Shown here: in pieces, positions 1 to 9,080 of the stretch
How positions within the stretch are numbered: position 1 is the stretch's first letter
Layout: each line of letters begins with the position of its first letter
Assembly: GCA_041670165.1 (NCBI GenBank)
Contig: JBAXZR010000015.1
Coordinates: forward strand, 1 to 29,780
Reading direction: 5' to 3'
Length of the DNA stretch: 29,780 bases
Source: JBAXZR01 sp041670165
Lineage (GTDB): Bacteria > Bacillota > Clostridia > Christensenellales > UBA1242
Notes under the pieces: generated by a model
The model's database searches: none
What the model was told of the DNA's origin: nothing
What the model saw: the letters and a program-made list of their open reading frames with translations, nothing else
Position numbers and translations under genes: made by a program

Positions 1-148
1 AACCCCTTAATAGGAGAAGAGAGCTCCAGAGGAGAACCGAAAAAATAGCTGTTAGCAAAATGTTAATTTTGCGTGTCAGCGTTATTTTTTTTGGTGCTAC
101 CCCAGTACTTTTGCGTACCCGCTTGATTTTTTTGGTGTCACCCCCGTA
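1..148 (+). repeat. Dispersed palindromic element, copy A, at the truA 3' end
   Basis: The core at about 31-107 is an imperfect inverted repeat. The left arm holds AACC-GAAAAAATAGC-GTTAGCAAAAT and the right arm holds ATTTTGCG, an A/T run and GGTGCTACCCC. A second right-arm unit follows at 108-147 and ends in GGTGTCACCCCC. The first 30 bases resemble the bases before copy E (an AACCC run, then GAGCT), so the full element may begin near base 1. The complement of its last GGTGTCACCCCC supplies the final Gly codon and TGA stop of truA. It may act as a 3'-end hairpin or terminator, or be a non-autonomous mobile element. No protein is encoded. Confidence 0.75.
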
Positions 149-884
149 CTTCGTAATCAACACTCAAAAGACAAAGTCCATTTGGTGGCAAAGTTTTGCC
201 AGCATAGCTTCTGTTCTTACTTTCCAAAATTTCCAAAATTTGTTCTGGTTTAATTTTGCCGACTCCAACATCAAGTATTGTTCCAGCAATTATTCGCACC
301 ATATTATGCAAAAACCCATTTCCGCAAATATTTAATTTGTATAAATCATTTTCTTTTGTAAGATTGCATGAATAAATTGTTCGTTCGCAATTTTCTTTTT
401 TGCTTTTTGACACAACAAATGAAGAAAAGTCATGTGTACCCTCAAACAATTTTGATGCTTTTTTCATCAAGTTTTCATCAACTTCAAATGGAACTCTGAG
501 AGCATATCTTTCTTTAAGTGGAGAGCGAATTTGACCACAAAAAAATGTATACTCATATGTTTTTCTTTTTGAAGAAAATCTTGCATGAAAATCGTCAGGC
601 ATTTGAGCACAACTAATCAAACTAATGTCGCTTGGCAAAAGGTAATTTGTTGCATATGGCAATCGTTCAAAATCAAAATTTCGTTCACATGTAAAAGAAC
701 ACACTTGTGCTTTTGCATGAACACCTTTGTCCGTTCTTCCACTCGCTTCAAGTTTAATATGCTCTTTCAAAACATCAGAGAGTGTTTTTTCAACAATCTC
801 TTCAACTGTTCTTTTTCCCTCTTGAGTTTGCCAACCAAAAAAATCCGTTCCATCGTATTCAACAATAAGTTTCAAATTATTCAA
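138..884 (-). CDS. truA: tRNA pseudouridine(38-40) synthase TruA
   Basis: TruA isomerises uridines 38-40 in the anticodon arm of many tRNAs. The protein has 248 residues, normal for the family. The catalytic Asp lies in GRTDKGVHA (Asp52), and the second-half motif NGFLHNMVR is present. The start is TTG at 884: GGAG at 892-895 is seven bases upstream, and the TTG overlaps the nifJ stop as TTGA, so the two genes are translationally coupled. The last codons lie inside the repeat element at the left end of the window, which provides the stop codon. Being downstream of nifJ, it probably shares the nifJ promoter. Confidence 0.96.
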   Translation of the reverse strand: MNNLKLIVEYDGTDFFGWQTQEGKRTVEEIVEKTLSDVLKEHIKLEASGRTDKGVHAKAQVCSFTCERNFDFERLPYATNYLLPSDISLISCAQMPDDFHARFSSKRKTYEYTFFCGQIRSPLKERYALRVPFEVDENLMKKASKLFEGTHDFSSFVVSKSKKENCERTIYSCNLTKENDLYKLNICGNGFLHNMVRIIAGTILDVGVGKIKPEQILEILESKNRSYAGKTLPPNGLCLLSVDYEVRG

Positions 885-3800
885 ATTTTTTCTCCAAGTT
901 TTGAAATCGCAAGCAAAAATTCTCTACGCTGTTTTGCTTCTTTTTCTGCTTCTTCAAAAAGTTCTTTTGCCTCTTCAGGAAATTGTTTAAGAATTGAAGC
1001 AAATCGGTTTTCACCTTTCAAAAATTCAGCATAAGGAATTGTTGGTTCGCCACTATCAATTTTTAAAGATGGTGAAGATTGTGGATTAAAGCGGAAAAGT
1101 TGCCAATATCCACTTTGTACAGCCTTTTTCATTTCATCTTCAGAATTTGTAAGATTGTAGCCATGATTTATGCAAGGAGCATATGCAATAATCAAACTTG
1201 GACCGTCAAAAGCTTCAGCTTCTCTCATTGCTGAAATTGCTTGCACCATATTTGCTCCCAAACTAATCTCGGCAACATATGCATTTCTGTGAGCAACTGC
1301 AATCATTGCTAAATCTTTTTTGCGTGTATTTTTTCCAGCTGTTGCAAATTTTGCATAACTGCCCTTTGGTGTTGATTTTGAGCTTTGTCCACCTGTGTTG
1401 GAATACACTTCAGTGTCGAGCACCAAAATGTTTACATTTTGATTTGAGGCAAGAACATGATCGAGTCCGCCAAAGCCAATGTCATAAGCCCAGCCATCTC
1501 CACCAATAATCCAAACATTTTTTTTAACAAACAAATCTTTATCAATCAAAAGAGTTTTGGCTTTTCCACTTTTCTCTTTTTCAAGCAGTTCAGTCAAAAT
1601 CTTGACTTCACCATTCAAAAGTGAATTTTGATTTTCAACAAATTTTTCTAATAATTTTTTAAGTTCATCATTTTCAATTTCAGCAAGTGCTTCTTTGGTT
1701 GCAACCGCCAAATTTTGTTTTCTTTTTTCATTTGCAACACTCATTCCAAAGCCAAATTCAGCATTGTCTTCAAACAAACTGTTTGCCCAAGATGGTCCAA
1801 AGCCGTCTTCATTTTTTGTGTAAGGACAAGAAGGGAACGAGCCACCATAGATGCTTGAACAACCTGTGGCATTTGCAACAATCATGTTTTCACCAAAAAG
1901 TTGAGTTGCAAGTTTTATGTATGGAGTTTCACCACAACCAGCACATGCACCAGAAAATTCAAATAATGGCGGAGCAAATTGCACTCCTTTTGGTGAAGTA
2001 AGTGGAAAAGGAGATTTTTCTTTTTTTAGTTTAACTGAATATTCATAATTCATATTTTCTGTTGTAAAAACTGAGTCTGTGTCAACCATTTCAAGTGCTT
2101 TGTTTTTCGCAGGACAAACATTTTTACAAACTCCACAACCAGTGCAATCAAGTGGGCTGACTTGAATTTTGTACTGACAACCGTCAACTCCCATAGCTTT
2201 CTTTGTTTCAAAACATTGTGGTTTATCTTTCAAATTTTCTTCTTTAACAAGAACTGGACGAATGCACGCATGAGGACAAGCCATAACACACATTCCACAT
2301 TGAATACAGTTTTCTGGAATCCATTTTGGAACAACTTCGCCAATTCCTCGTTTCTCAAATTTTGTTGTTCCAGATTCAATGACACCACTTGGAACAAAAG
2401 AAGAAACAGGCAAAGAGTTTCCTTCAAGAACGGCAATAGGTTTCATGATTTTTTCATAAAACTCATTTGTAATGTTCTTTGTAATTTTTCTGTTGTCTTC
2501 ATTGCCTAGTTTACTTACATCAATTTCTTTAAGGCTTTTTGTTGCAGCTTTAATTGCTTTAACATTTGATTCAATAACCGCTTCACCCTTTTTTGCATAG
2601 GTCTTTTTAACAGCTTCAATCATTGCTTTTTCGCATTTTTCATATGGCATAATATTAGTTATCAAAAAGAAAGCTGATTGCATAACAACATTTATTTTTC
2701 CCGTTAAGCCAGCCTTTTGAGCTTCTAATGATGCGTCAATTGTAAAAAATCTTGCATTCTTTTTAACGAGTGTTTCTTTAAAATATTTTGGAAGAAATTT
2801 TGAAAGTTCTTCGCCAGTTCTTTCAGTGTTCAAAAGAACAAGTCCATTTTGCTTCAAACCTTTCAAAATATTGTATTGACTAAGGAAATTTTGATTGTGG
2901 CAAGCAATGAAATTTGCATTTACAACATTGGAACAAATTCTAATTGGTTTATCACTCATTCTTAAATGAGAAATTGTGATACTTCCACTTTTTTTGCTGT
3001 CATATTCAAAATAACCTTGAACATATTTTTCTGTGTAATTACCCAAAATTTTGATGCTGTTTTTGTTTGCTCCAACAGTTCCATCACTTCCAAGCCCATA
3101 AAATTTGCATTCAAACATATCACTATTTTCTTCTTCAGGCAAAATCTCAAGAGAAAGATTTGTTACATCATCAACAATCCCAACTGTAAAAACTTTTTTG
3201 GAATTAGAAGATTTCATGTTTTCAAAAACTGCTCTAACGCAGGCAGGAGAAAAATCTTTTCCGCCAAGTCCATATCTACCCCTCAGAAGCTTTATGTTCC
3301 TTGAAGAAAGTGCAACAGAAACATCAACAAAGAGTGGCTCTCCGAGAGCATTGGCTTCTTTTGTTCTGTCAAGCACACTAATTGTTTTAACCGATGATGG
3401 CAAAACATCAATTAATGCTTCAGCATTAAACGGACGGTATAAGCGGACTTTAACAAGTCCAACCTTTTCACCCTTTGCGTTTAGTTCGTCAACAACATGG
3501 TGAGTTGTTTCAGCACCACTGCCCATAATGATAACAACATTTTCAGCATCTTTTGCTCCATAATATTCAAAAGGCGCATAATGTCTTCCAGTAAGTTTTT
3601 CAAGCTTTTCCATTGACTTAACAACATTTTCATAAACCTTTGAATATGCCGTGTTGCATGCCTCTCTATTTTGAAAAAATACATCTGGATTTTGAGCTAG
3701 TCCTTGCTGACAAGGATTGTTAGGTGTCATTGCTCTTTTTCTAAAAGAAGCAACTTTGTCAAAAGGAAAAATGCTTGCCATTTCTGCATAACTTATATCT

Positions 3801-4342
3801 TGAATTGTAGAAATTTCATGTGAAGTTCTGAATCCATCAAAAAAATGAATGAAAGGCAAACTGCTCTCAAGTGCGGAAATATGTGCAACAAGTGCCATAT
3901 CCATGCACTCTTGTGCATTTGATGAAACAAGCATGTTAAATCCTGTTTGCCTGCATGCCATAACATCAGAGTGATCACCAAAAATTGAAAGAGCATGAGT
4001 GGCAAGTGCCCTAGCTGAAACATGCATAACCATAGGCAAAAACTCACCTGCAATTTTGTACATGTTTGGAATCATCAAAAGTAGACCTTGACTTGCCGTG
4101 AAAGTTGTTGTCAAAGCACCACCAAGCAAACTGCCATGAACAGCACCAATTGCTCCCGCTTCAGATTGCATTTCAACAATTTTTAATGTGTTTCCAAAAA
4201 CATTTTTTATGCCTGCAGTTGCCCATTCATCGCAAAGCTCCGCCATGTTTGAACTTGGTGTAATTGGATATATTGCTGCACAATCACTTAGTGCATATGC
4301 AACAGATGCCGCCGCCGTGTTTCCATCAATAGTTTTTTTCAT
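881..4342 (-). CDS. nifJ: Pyruvate:ferredoxin (flavodoxin) oxidoreductase
   Basis: This single-chain PFOR converts pyruvate and CoA to acetyl-CoA and CO2 while reducing ferredoxin. It has about 1153 residues. In order it shows the N-terminal pyruvate domain (YPITPSS near residue 25), the central domains, two [4Fe-4S] ferredoxin motifs (CIQCGMC near 679 and CTGCGVC near 733), and the thiamine-diphosphate domain with GACAGCGE near 800, GDGWAYDIG and a TGGQSS motif. Extra upstream ATGs exist. The chosen ATG at 4342 follows AGGAGG (4347-4352) by four bases, and the ATG at 4366 would lie before the predicted transcription start, so it is rejected. The stop overlaps the truA start. It is the likely ferredoxin supplier for the hydrogenase encoded at 15243-19008. 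Confidence 0.97.
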   Translation of the reverse strand: MKKTIDGNTAAASVAYALSDCAAIYPITPSSNMAELCDEWATAGIKNVFGNTLKIVEMQSEAGAIGAVHGSLLGGALTTTFTASQGLLLMIPNMYKIAGEFLPMVMHVSARALATHALSIFGDHSDVMACRQTGFNMLVSSNAQECMDMALVAHISALESSLPFIHFFDGFRTSHEISTIQDISYAEMASIFPFDKVASFRKRAMTPNNPCQQGLAQNPDVFFQNREACNTAYSKVYENVVKSMEKLEKLTGRHYAPFEYYGAKDAENVVIIMGSGAETTHHVVDELNAKGEKVGLVKVRLYRPFNAEALIDVLPSSVKTISVLDRTKEANALGEPLFVDVSVALSSRNIKLLRGRYGLGGKDFSPACVRAVFENMKSSNSKKVFTVGIVDDVTNLSLEILPEEENSDMFECKFYGLGSDGTVGANKNSIKILGNYTEKYVQGYFEYDSKKSGSITISHLRMSDKPIRICSNVVNANFIACHNQNFLSQYNILKGLKQNGLVLLNTERTGEELSKFLPKYFKETLVKKNARFFTIDASLEAQKAGLTGKINVVMQSAFFLITNIMPYEKCEKAMIEAVKKTYAKKGEAVIESNVKAIKAATKSLKEIDVSKLGNEDNRKITKNITNEFYEKIMKPIAVLEGNSLPVSSFVPSGVIESGTTKFEKRGIGEVVPKWIPENCIQCGMCVMACPHACIRPVLVKEENLKDKPQCFETKKAMGVDGCQYKIQVSPLDCTGCGVCKNVCPAKNKALEMVDTDSVFTTENMNYEYSVKLKKEKSPFPLTSPKGVQFAPPLFEFSGACAGCGETPYIKLATQLFGENMIVANATGCSSIYGGSFPSCPYTKNEDGFGPSWANSLFEDNAEFGFGMSVANEKRKQNLAVATKEALAEIENDELKKLLEKFVENQNSLLNGEVKILTELLEKEKSGKAKTLLIDKDLFVKKNVWIIGGDGWAYDIGFGGLDHVLASNQNVNILVLDTEVYSNTGGQSSKSTPKGSYAKFATAGKNTRKKDLAMIAVAHRNAYVAEISLGANMVQAISAMREAEAFDGPSLIIAYAPCINHGYNLTNSEDEMKKAVQSGYWQLFRFNPQSSPSLKIDSGEPTIPYAEFLKGENRFASILKQFPEEAKELFEEAEKEAKQRREFLLAISKLGEKI

Positions 4343-4367
4343 CATTCCTCCTAGCCATTTAAGCAAA

Positions 4368-4396
4368 GTATAACTTCATAAACTGGTCATAGTCAA
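4368..4396 (-). promoter_or_regulatory. Promoter of nifJ-truA
   Basis: On the minus strand TTGACT (4396-4391) and TTATAC (4373-4368) are separated by exactly 17 bases. The expected transcript start, near 4361, leaves a leader of about 19 bases containing AGGAGG. This gives nifJ a promoter independent of uvrC. Confidence 0.65.
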
Positions 4397-4401
4397 TTAA
4401 T

Positions 4402-6225
4402 TTAATCACTAGTTTTATGCTTAACAATTTCTTGAGCAAGATTTTGCGTGATACCTTTAACAGCAACAAGTTCATCAATACTAGCTGAAAAAACTTTTTC
4501 ACTTGTTCCAAAAATTTTAAGTAGAGCATCTTTTTTTGCTGGTCCAATTCCGTTTATATCATCAAGTGGACTTTTAAGCATGTTTTTTGCTCTTAGTTGA
4601 CGGTGAAAAGTGATTGCAAATCTGTGTGCTTCATCTCTGATTTTTTGAAGGAGCAAAAGTTCAACACTGCCCCGCCTTAGCATAACCAATTTTTGTTCTT
4701 TTCCAACAAACACTTCTTCAAATTGTTTAGCAAGACTTGCAAGTGCAATTCCAGTAGTTCCACTTGCTTCAAGTTCATGCGTGGCACTTGTTAATTGTCC
4801 TTTTCCGCCATCAATCAAAATTAGATTTGGTTTTGTGCTGAAACTTGCCATGTTTGAGTTTAAATTTTTAAGTCTTCGCCTAACCGCTTCAGCGATGCTT
4901 GCAAAATCATTAGGACCTTCAATGGAACTGATTTTGAATTTGCGATAATCTTTCTTTTTAGGTTCGCCATTTTCAAACACAACCATACTCGCAACTTTCA
5001 TAACACCGCTTGTGTTGGAAATGTCAAAACATTCAATTCGTTTTGGCACTTCTTCAAGATTCATGGCATCTTTAAGCCTTTCCATTGCTCCAATTGTCTT
5101 TGCCCATTTTGAACGCTCTTTTGTTATGCTTTTTTCCAAATGGTCTTTCGCGTTTTTCTCAGCAAGATTAAGAAGCGATTTTTTAATTCCATTTTTTGCC
5201 ACATGAAAATTTACTTGCTTTCCTGCTTTTTCAAACAAAAATTTTGAAATAGGCTCAGTTGAAAGTTTTTCTTCCCCAATAACAACTTCAGATGGCACAA
5301 CATTAAGTTCATAGAACTGAAGCAAAAATGAACTTAAGGCTTCATGCTTTTCAAGGCTCGCATCAAGTAAATTGAAATTTTGAATACCCAAAATTTTTCC
5401 ACCCCTAACACTCACAACGCAAATTGCTGTTGAAAGAGAATTGCTTTCACAAGCAAAAATATCTAGTGAAATATCTTTAGGAAGCTGAGCAACAACTTTG
5501 CTTTTAATTCTGTTAAGCATTCTCAGTCTTTCCCTAATAAGAATTGCCATTTCAAAATTTTCAGTTTCAGAAGCTTTTTGCATTTTTTCTTCAAGTGTCT
5601 TCGTGACAAGACTATCATTGCCATTCAAGAAATCAATGACATTAAATATAATTTTTTTGTAATCTTCGGCTGAAATTCTACCAGTGCAGGGAGCAAGACA
5701 TTTACCAAGCAAAAAATTTAAACATTCTCTTTTTGCTTTTTTTTCTCCAAGAGCAAGCTTGCAAGTTCTAAGCGGAAAAGCACTTTCAATAACAGCCATA
5801 ATTTCCCAAACATTTACGCCGGCAAAATAAGGGCCAAAATACCTTGCACCATCACTAGTTACTCTTCTAACAACTTCCAGCCTTGGAAAAGGCTCTTTAA
5901 GGTCAATTTTTATGTATGGACTTGCTTTCCCATCTTTAAGCAAAATGTTGTAAAAAGGCTGATATTTTTTAATCAAATTGCTTTCTAGCGCTAAAGCATC
6001 AAATTCGCTTAAAGTAATAAAAAAGTCAAAGTCCACAATTTTTTCAACCATTGCTTGAACTTTAAAAAGTTTTTTTGAATTACTGAAATATTGAGTAACT
6101 CTTTTTTTTAAATTTTTTGCTTTTCCAACATAAATCACCTGACCGCTTTCGTTTCGCATGATATAAACCCCAGGTTCTGTGGTGATTGTTTCAAGCTTTT
6201 GTTTTGCAAATTCACATAATTTCAT
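4402..6225 (-). CDS. uvrC: Excinuclease ABC subunit C (UvrC)
   Basis: UvrC makes both incisions around DNA lesions in nucleotide excision repair, acting with UvrA and UvrB. The protein has about 607 residues. It shows an N-terminal GIY-YIG nuclease domain (GVYIM and YVGKAKNLKKRV), the four-cysteine region ending in CLAPC, a UvrB-interacting UVR segment, the RNase H-like second nuclease (DISNTSG and LILIDGGKGQL) and C-terminal helix-hairpin-helix motifs (INGIGPAKKDALL). The frame opens further upstream, to 6303, but that part lies in repeat DNA and upstream of the promoter. ATG at 6225 gives the usual family N-terminus. The ribosome site is weak and the predicted leader is only a few bases. 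Confidence 0.96.
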   Translation of the reverse strand: MKLCEFAKQKLETITTEPGVYIMRNESGQVIYVGKAKNLKKRVTQYFSNSKKLFKVQAMVEKIVDFDFFITLSEFDALALESNLIKKYQPFYNILLKDGKASPYIKIDLKEPFPRLEVVRRVTSDGARYFGPYFAGVNVWEIMAVIESAFPLRTCKLALGEKKAKRECLNFLLGKCLAPCTGRISAEDYKKIIFNVIDFLNGNDSLVTKTLEEKMQKASETENFEMAILIRERLRMLNRIKSKVVAQLPKDISLDIFACESNSLSTAICVVSVRGGKILGIQNFNLLDASLEKHEALSSFLLQFYELNVVPSEVVIGEEKLSTEPISKFLFEKAGKQVNFHVAKNGIKKSLLNLAEKNAKDHLEKSITKERSKWAKTIGAMERLKDAMNLEEVPKRIECFDISNTSGVMKVASMVVFENGEPKKKDYRKFKISSIEGPNDFASIAEAVRRRLKNLNSNMASFSTKPNLILIDGGKGQLTSATHELEASGTTGIALASLAKQFEEVFVGKEQKLVMLRRGSVELLLLQKIRDEAHRFAITFHRQLRAKNMLKSPLDDINGIGPAKKDALLKIFGTSEKVFSASIDELVAVKGITQNLAQEIVKHKTSD

Positions 6226-6232
6226 CTTTTTT

Positions 6233-6260
6233 ATTATATACCAATCAGCATAAAAAACAA
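6233..6260 (-). promoter_or_regulatory. Putative uvrC promoter, nearly leaderless
   Basis: On the minus strand TTGTTT (6260-6255), a 16-base spacer and a perfect TATAAT (6238-6233) end only seven bases before the uvrC ATG at 6225. Transcription would begin at or beside the start codon, consistent with the absence of a clear Shine-Dalgarno sequence. Confidence 0.5.
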
Positions 6261-6273
6261 AAGAAAAAATAGA

Positions 6274-6410
6274 TACTGGGGTGGTTATTGGGAGGGAAAC
6301 CAAAAAAAAAGAGAGCTAGCAAAACAACAGTTTTGCGTACCCTCGTATTTTTTTGGTGTCACCCCAGTAGTTTTGCGTATTTGCGTTATTATTTTGGTGT
6401 CACCCCAATA
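6274..6410 (+). repeat. Dispersed palindromic element, copy B
   Basis: The element begins with TACTGGGGTGG and TTATTGGGAGGGAAACC, followed by the AGCTAGCAAAAC arm, a short loop and the GTTTTGCGTACC arm ending in GGTGTCACCCCAGTA at 6369. A second right-arm unit at 6370-6410 ends in GGTGTCACCCCAATA. It lies between uvrC (5' side) and the DUF2207 gene (3' side), six bases from the stop of the latter, so it may end that transcript. Confidence 0.75.
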
Positions 6411-6416
6411 AACTTT

Positions 6417-8333
6417 TTATCTTGAATGACCACCGCCACCACCAAATCCACCGCCAGAAAATCCGCCACCAAAGCCACCACCGCCAAATGTACCTGAACC
6501 AGAACTATTTTGTGGGCGCGCAAAAGTTGCAATTTTCATATGGGTATTCATTCTTGAAATGGCACTAATAGCAAGATATGTGTTTAATCCCCTGTCTGAA
6601 GAGAACCAAGCAGGATTGCTAATTGCAATTTTTTCAAACTTTTTAATCCAAATGTCAGAAACATCTAAAGTGTAAGCAAAAGGCAAAACCTCAAAAAATG
6701 CCTGAGGATTTTCTTTAACAAGCATTTCTAGTCTGTCCTTTTCTGCCACTTCAATAAAATGTTTTAATCCAAGAAGAGAACCAAGTTCTTTTGAAGATTT
6801 GTCAAGTCTTGTTGAAAGGCTTGTTCCAAGATACAAACAAACAAAGAAAGTGGCTTCACCAAACAAGACAAGAAGAATAGGGTTTCCAAAAGTTTCTCCA
6901 TTAAATAATATGCACGAAACAATCACTGAAATTAGTTGCAAAACAAATATTGAAATGCTTATCATTGAAAACAATTTTTTACGACTTGTGTATTCATAGT
7001 TGCTACTTAAAAGTGCAAAAGTGCTTGTGAAGAAACTTAAAATGAAAATTAGAATCAATGAAACAAGAGTAAAACCAGTGTTTAGCATAAGAGAAGCATA
7101 ACCAACTGAGCAAGCAACACTTAAAGCTCCAAGAAAAAGAATTAATAATTGTGAAGAGATTGATTTTTTGCTGAAATATTCACCACTTTTTTGTGCTGGA
7201 AGAGTCATTTTGATTCTTTCAACTGGAATGCTTAGTGTGTAATCAAGGCTACCAAGTTCAACAGTGTCCCCACTTGTAAAAATTGCATTAAATAGTGGCT
7301 TTTCATAAGATTTAAAATCATATTCTTTGACTTCTGTGTTTTTTGTGAGCCAAGTTTTGTTATCTTCTTCTTTGATTGAAAGATACCCTTTGTTTGCCCA
7401 ATAAACAATGAAAGAAGCAATATCTTCAGAGTCAACATGTCCGTCCAAAAGATACCCTGCCTCGCAAGGGTTCATACCTTTTGGAGCAGAAAATTCAACC
7501 ACTGGTGTAACAACAAATTTGGTGTCAGTTTTGGCTTTTACAATAATACATATCAAAATAATGAGTGCAATAATTGCCAAAACAACATAAGCTAACAAAT
7601 CAGGTCTTGGAACAAGTGAAAAATATCCTTCTTCCAGCTGGGCTTTAAGGGTGATGCCATTAAAAGCTTCAAGGCTAGAATATGAACCACTAAGAGTTTT
7701 GTTTATAACTGTCAATGTTTCACTAGGAATATTAGTTTCGCCATTTGCCCCAACATAAACATAAAGATTGTTGTTTACTTCCTTAGGAAAATTAATTGTC
7801 CAATTTATATTAGAAATGCCACAAGCCCAATCAGTTCCAATAATATTGTAATAAAATTCATCAAACTGTGAAATGCGATCATTACCAAGTGAAACAGAAT
7901 AGGAGATTACAAAAGTTTTTGTTGTGCCACTTGGATACATCAAACTGCCGTCGTATCCAATATCCAGAAACAAATAACCGTTTTCTTCAACTTCTTCAAA
8001 GTCAAGACTAAGATTACTACCATTTTTAATAGTTATATTGTCGTAGCTAAGATTGTAACGCATTTGTTTAACTGTGCCATTAATGTTTCGAGTCACAATT
8101 GAATAAAGTGGAAGAGATCTAACAAAAACTGAACGGGTTCGCAAAAAATTGACATCAATCTCTTCTCTTAATGAAACAGTGTTTGTCAAATCAACTGTGG
8201 CAACAACATCATAACCTGTAATAGTAATTGCAGTGTCAATGTCTTGTGCATAAGAAACAAACTTTTCACTTATTGCAAAACAAGAGAAAATCGCTAAAAT
8301 TAAACAAATTGTAAAAAATATTCTTTTCTTCAT
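6417..8333 (-). CDS. DUF2207-type membrane protein with Gly-rich tail
   Basis: A 638-residue predicted membrane protein. Residues 1-29 form a signal peptide, followed by a large beta-rich extracytoplasmic domain typical of DUF2207. A membrane helix lies near 245-266, then a cytoplasmic region and two or more further hydrophobic helices in the second half. The C-terminus is a glycine/phenylalanine-rich tail ending in HSR, as often seen in DUF2207 and TPM-type proteins. The function of the family is not established. Its neighbour lemA is a common partner, so the two probably form an envelope complex. The ribosome site AAGGA precedes ATG 8333. A hairpin between the genes may lower expression relative to lemA. 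Family assignment is from architecture and partner. Confidence 0.8.
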   Translation of the reverse strand: MKKRIFFTICLILAIFSCFAISEKFVSYAQDIDTAITITGYDVVATVDLTNTVSLREEIDVNFLRTRSVFVRSLPLYSIVTRNINGTVKQMRYNLSYDNITIKNGSNLSLDFEEVEENGYLFLDIGYDGSLMYPSGTTKTFVISYSVSLGNDRISQFDEFYYNIIGTDWACGISNINWTINFPKEVNNNLYVYVGANGETNIPSETLTVINKTLSGSYSSLEAFNGITLKAQLEEGYFSLVPRPDLLAYVVLAIIALIILICIIVKAKTDTKFVVTPVVEFSAPKGMNPCEAGYLLDGHVDSEDIASFIVYWANKGYLSIKEEDNKTWLTKNTEVKEYDFKSYEKPLFNAIFTSGDTVELGSLDYTLSIPVERIKMTLPAQKSGEYFSKKSISSQLLILFLGALSVACSVGYASLMLNTGFTLVSLILIFILSFFTSTFALLSSNYEYTSRKKLFSMISISIFVLQLISVIVSCILFNGETFGNPILLVLFGEATFFVCLYLGTSLSTRLDKSSKELGSLLGLKHFIEVAEKDRLEMLVKENPQAFFEVLPFAYTLDVSDIWIKKFEKIAISNPAWFSSDRGLNTYLAISAISRMNTHMKIATFARPQNSSGSGTFGGGGFGGGFSGGGFGGGGGHSR

Positions 8334-8356
8334 ATTTTCCTTTTATTATTAACTAT

Positions 8357-8391
8357 CAAAAATGGGGCTAAAAACAAATTTATTGCCCCAT
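8357..8391 (-). terminator. Hairpin between lemA and the DUF2207 gene
   Basis: On the minus strand ATGGGGC pairs with GCCCCAT (8391-8385 with 8368-8362) across a 16-base loop and is followed by a run of five T. It sits between two genes that otherwise look like one operon, so it probably acts as a partial terminator. The loop is long, so its strength is uncertain. Confidence 0.55.
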
Positions 8392-8416
8392 CTTCCACTT
8401 TTAAGACAAAAGATAA

Positions 8417-8983
8417 TCAAGAAAAATCAACTTTTATTGCTTTTCTTTCACTAACATCATCAACAACAAAAAGATTTTTCTTTTCAAATCTATACATGTT
8501 TGCAATGACTGAAGAAGGAAAAACTTCTCTTTTTGTGTTATATGCCTTGACAGTTCCATTATAATATCTACGGCTGTCAGAAATTTCTTTTTCAATTTCT
8601 TGTAAACTGCTTGTCAATTCAGAAAAGTTTTTGTTTGCCTTCAAATCAGGATAGCTTTCTGAAAGAGCAAACAAAGTTTTAAGAGCTCCAGTAAGTTGAT
8701 TTTCTCCAGCAATTTTTTCACCATTGCTAGTTGCACTCATCGCCATGTTACGAGCTTTAATAACATTTTCTAATGTTTCTTTTTCGTGCTTTGCATAACC
8801 TTTGACAACTTCAACAAGATTTGGAATGAGATCATATCTTTTCTTCATGAAAACATCCATTGTAGAAAAGCCTTCATCTGCATGATTTCTGAGAACAATC
8901 AAATTGTTGTAAACAGAAATTCCATAAAGAATAAGGGAAATGATGATAAAAGCAATCACACCTAAAACAATCCAACCAATCAT
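8417..8983 (-). CDS. lemA: LemA family protein
   Basis: The protein has 188 residues, the usual LemA length. An N-terminal membrane helix (about residues 3-25) is followed by a helical domain with the family pattern: YNNLIVLRN near 25, FMKKRYDLIPNLVEVVKGYAKHE near 45-67, and SDSRRYYN with VFPSSVIA near the end. LemA proteins are membrane-anchored with the domain outside; their biochemical role is unclear. The ribosome site AAGGAG (8991-8996) and a full-consensus promoter lie directly upstream. The DUF2207 gene follows after a hairpin, a pairing seen in many bacteria. Confidence 0.93.
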   Translation of the reverse strand: MIGWIVLGVIAFIIISLILYGISVYNNLIVLRNHADEGFSTMDVFMKKRYDLIPNLVEVVKGYAKHEKETLENVIKARNMAMSATSNGEKIAGENQLTGALKTLFALSESYPDLKANKNFSELTSSLQEIEKEISDSRRYYNGTVKAYNTKREVFPSSVIANMYRFEKKNLFVVDDVSERKAIKVDFS

Positions 8984-9007
8984 ATTTTTACTCCTTTTTA
9001 TGTGATA

Positions 9008-9036
9008 ATTATATTTATATATTAAACAATTGTCAA
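9008..9036 (-). promoter_or_regulatory. Full-consensus promoter of lemA
   Basis: On the minus strand TTGACA (9036-9031), a 17-base spacer and TATAAT (9013-9008) match the housekeeping sigma consensus at all 12 positions. The leader to the lemA ATG is about 20 bases. Strong constitutive expression is expected. Confidence 0.8.
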
Positions 9037-9080
9037 ATAATTAACTAACCTTATCATCAAAAAATTATTATTCTACAAAT

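Noticed and set aside
6226..6303. N-terminal extension of uvrC to 6303
   Set aside because: The extension lies partly in repeat copy B and upstream of the predicted promoter, and it does not resemble UvrC.
6417..6500. Short tandem GGX-type repeats as a CRISPR or VNTR
   Set aside because: They are codons of the Gly-rich tail of the DUF2207 protein. Unit length and spacing do not fit CRISPR, and no cas gene is present.
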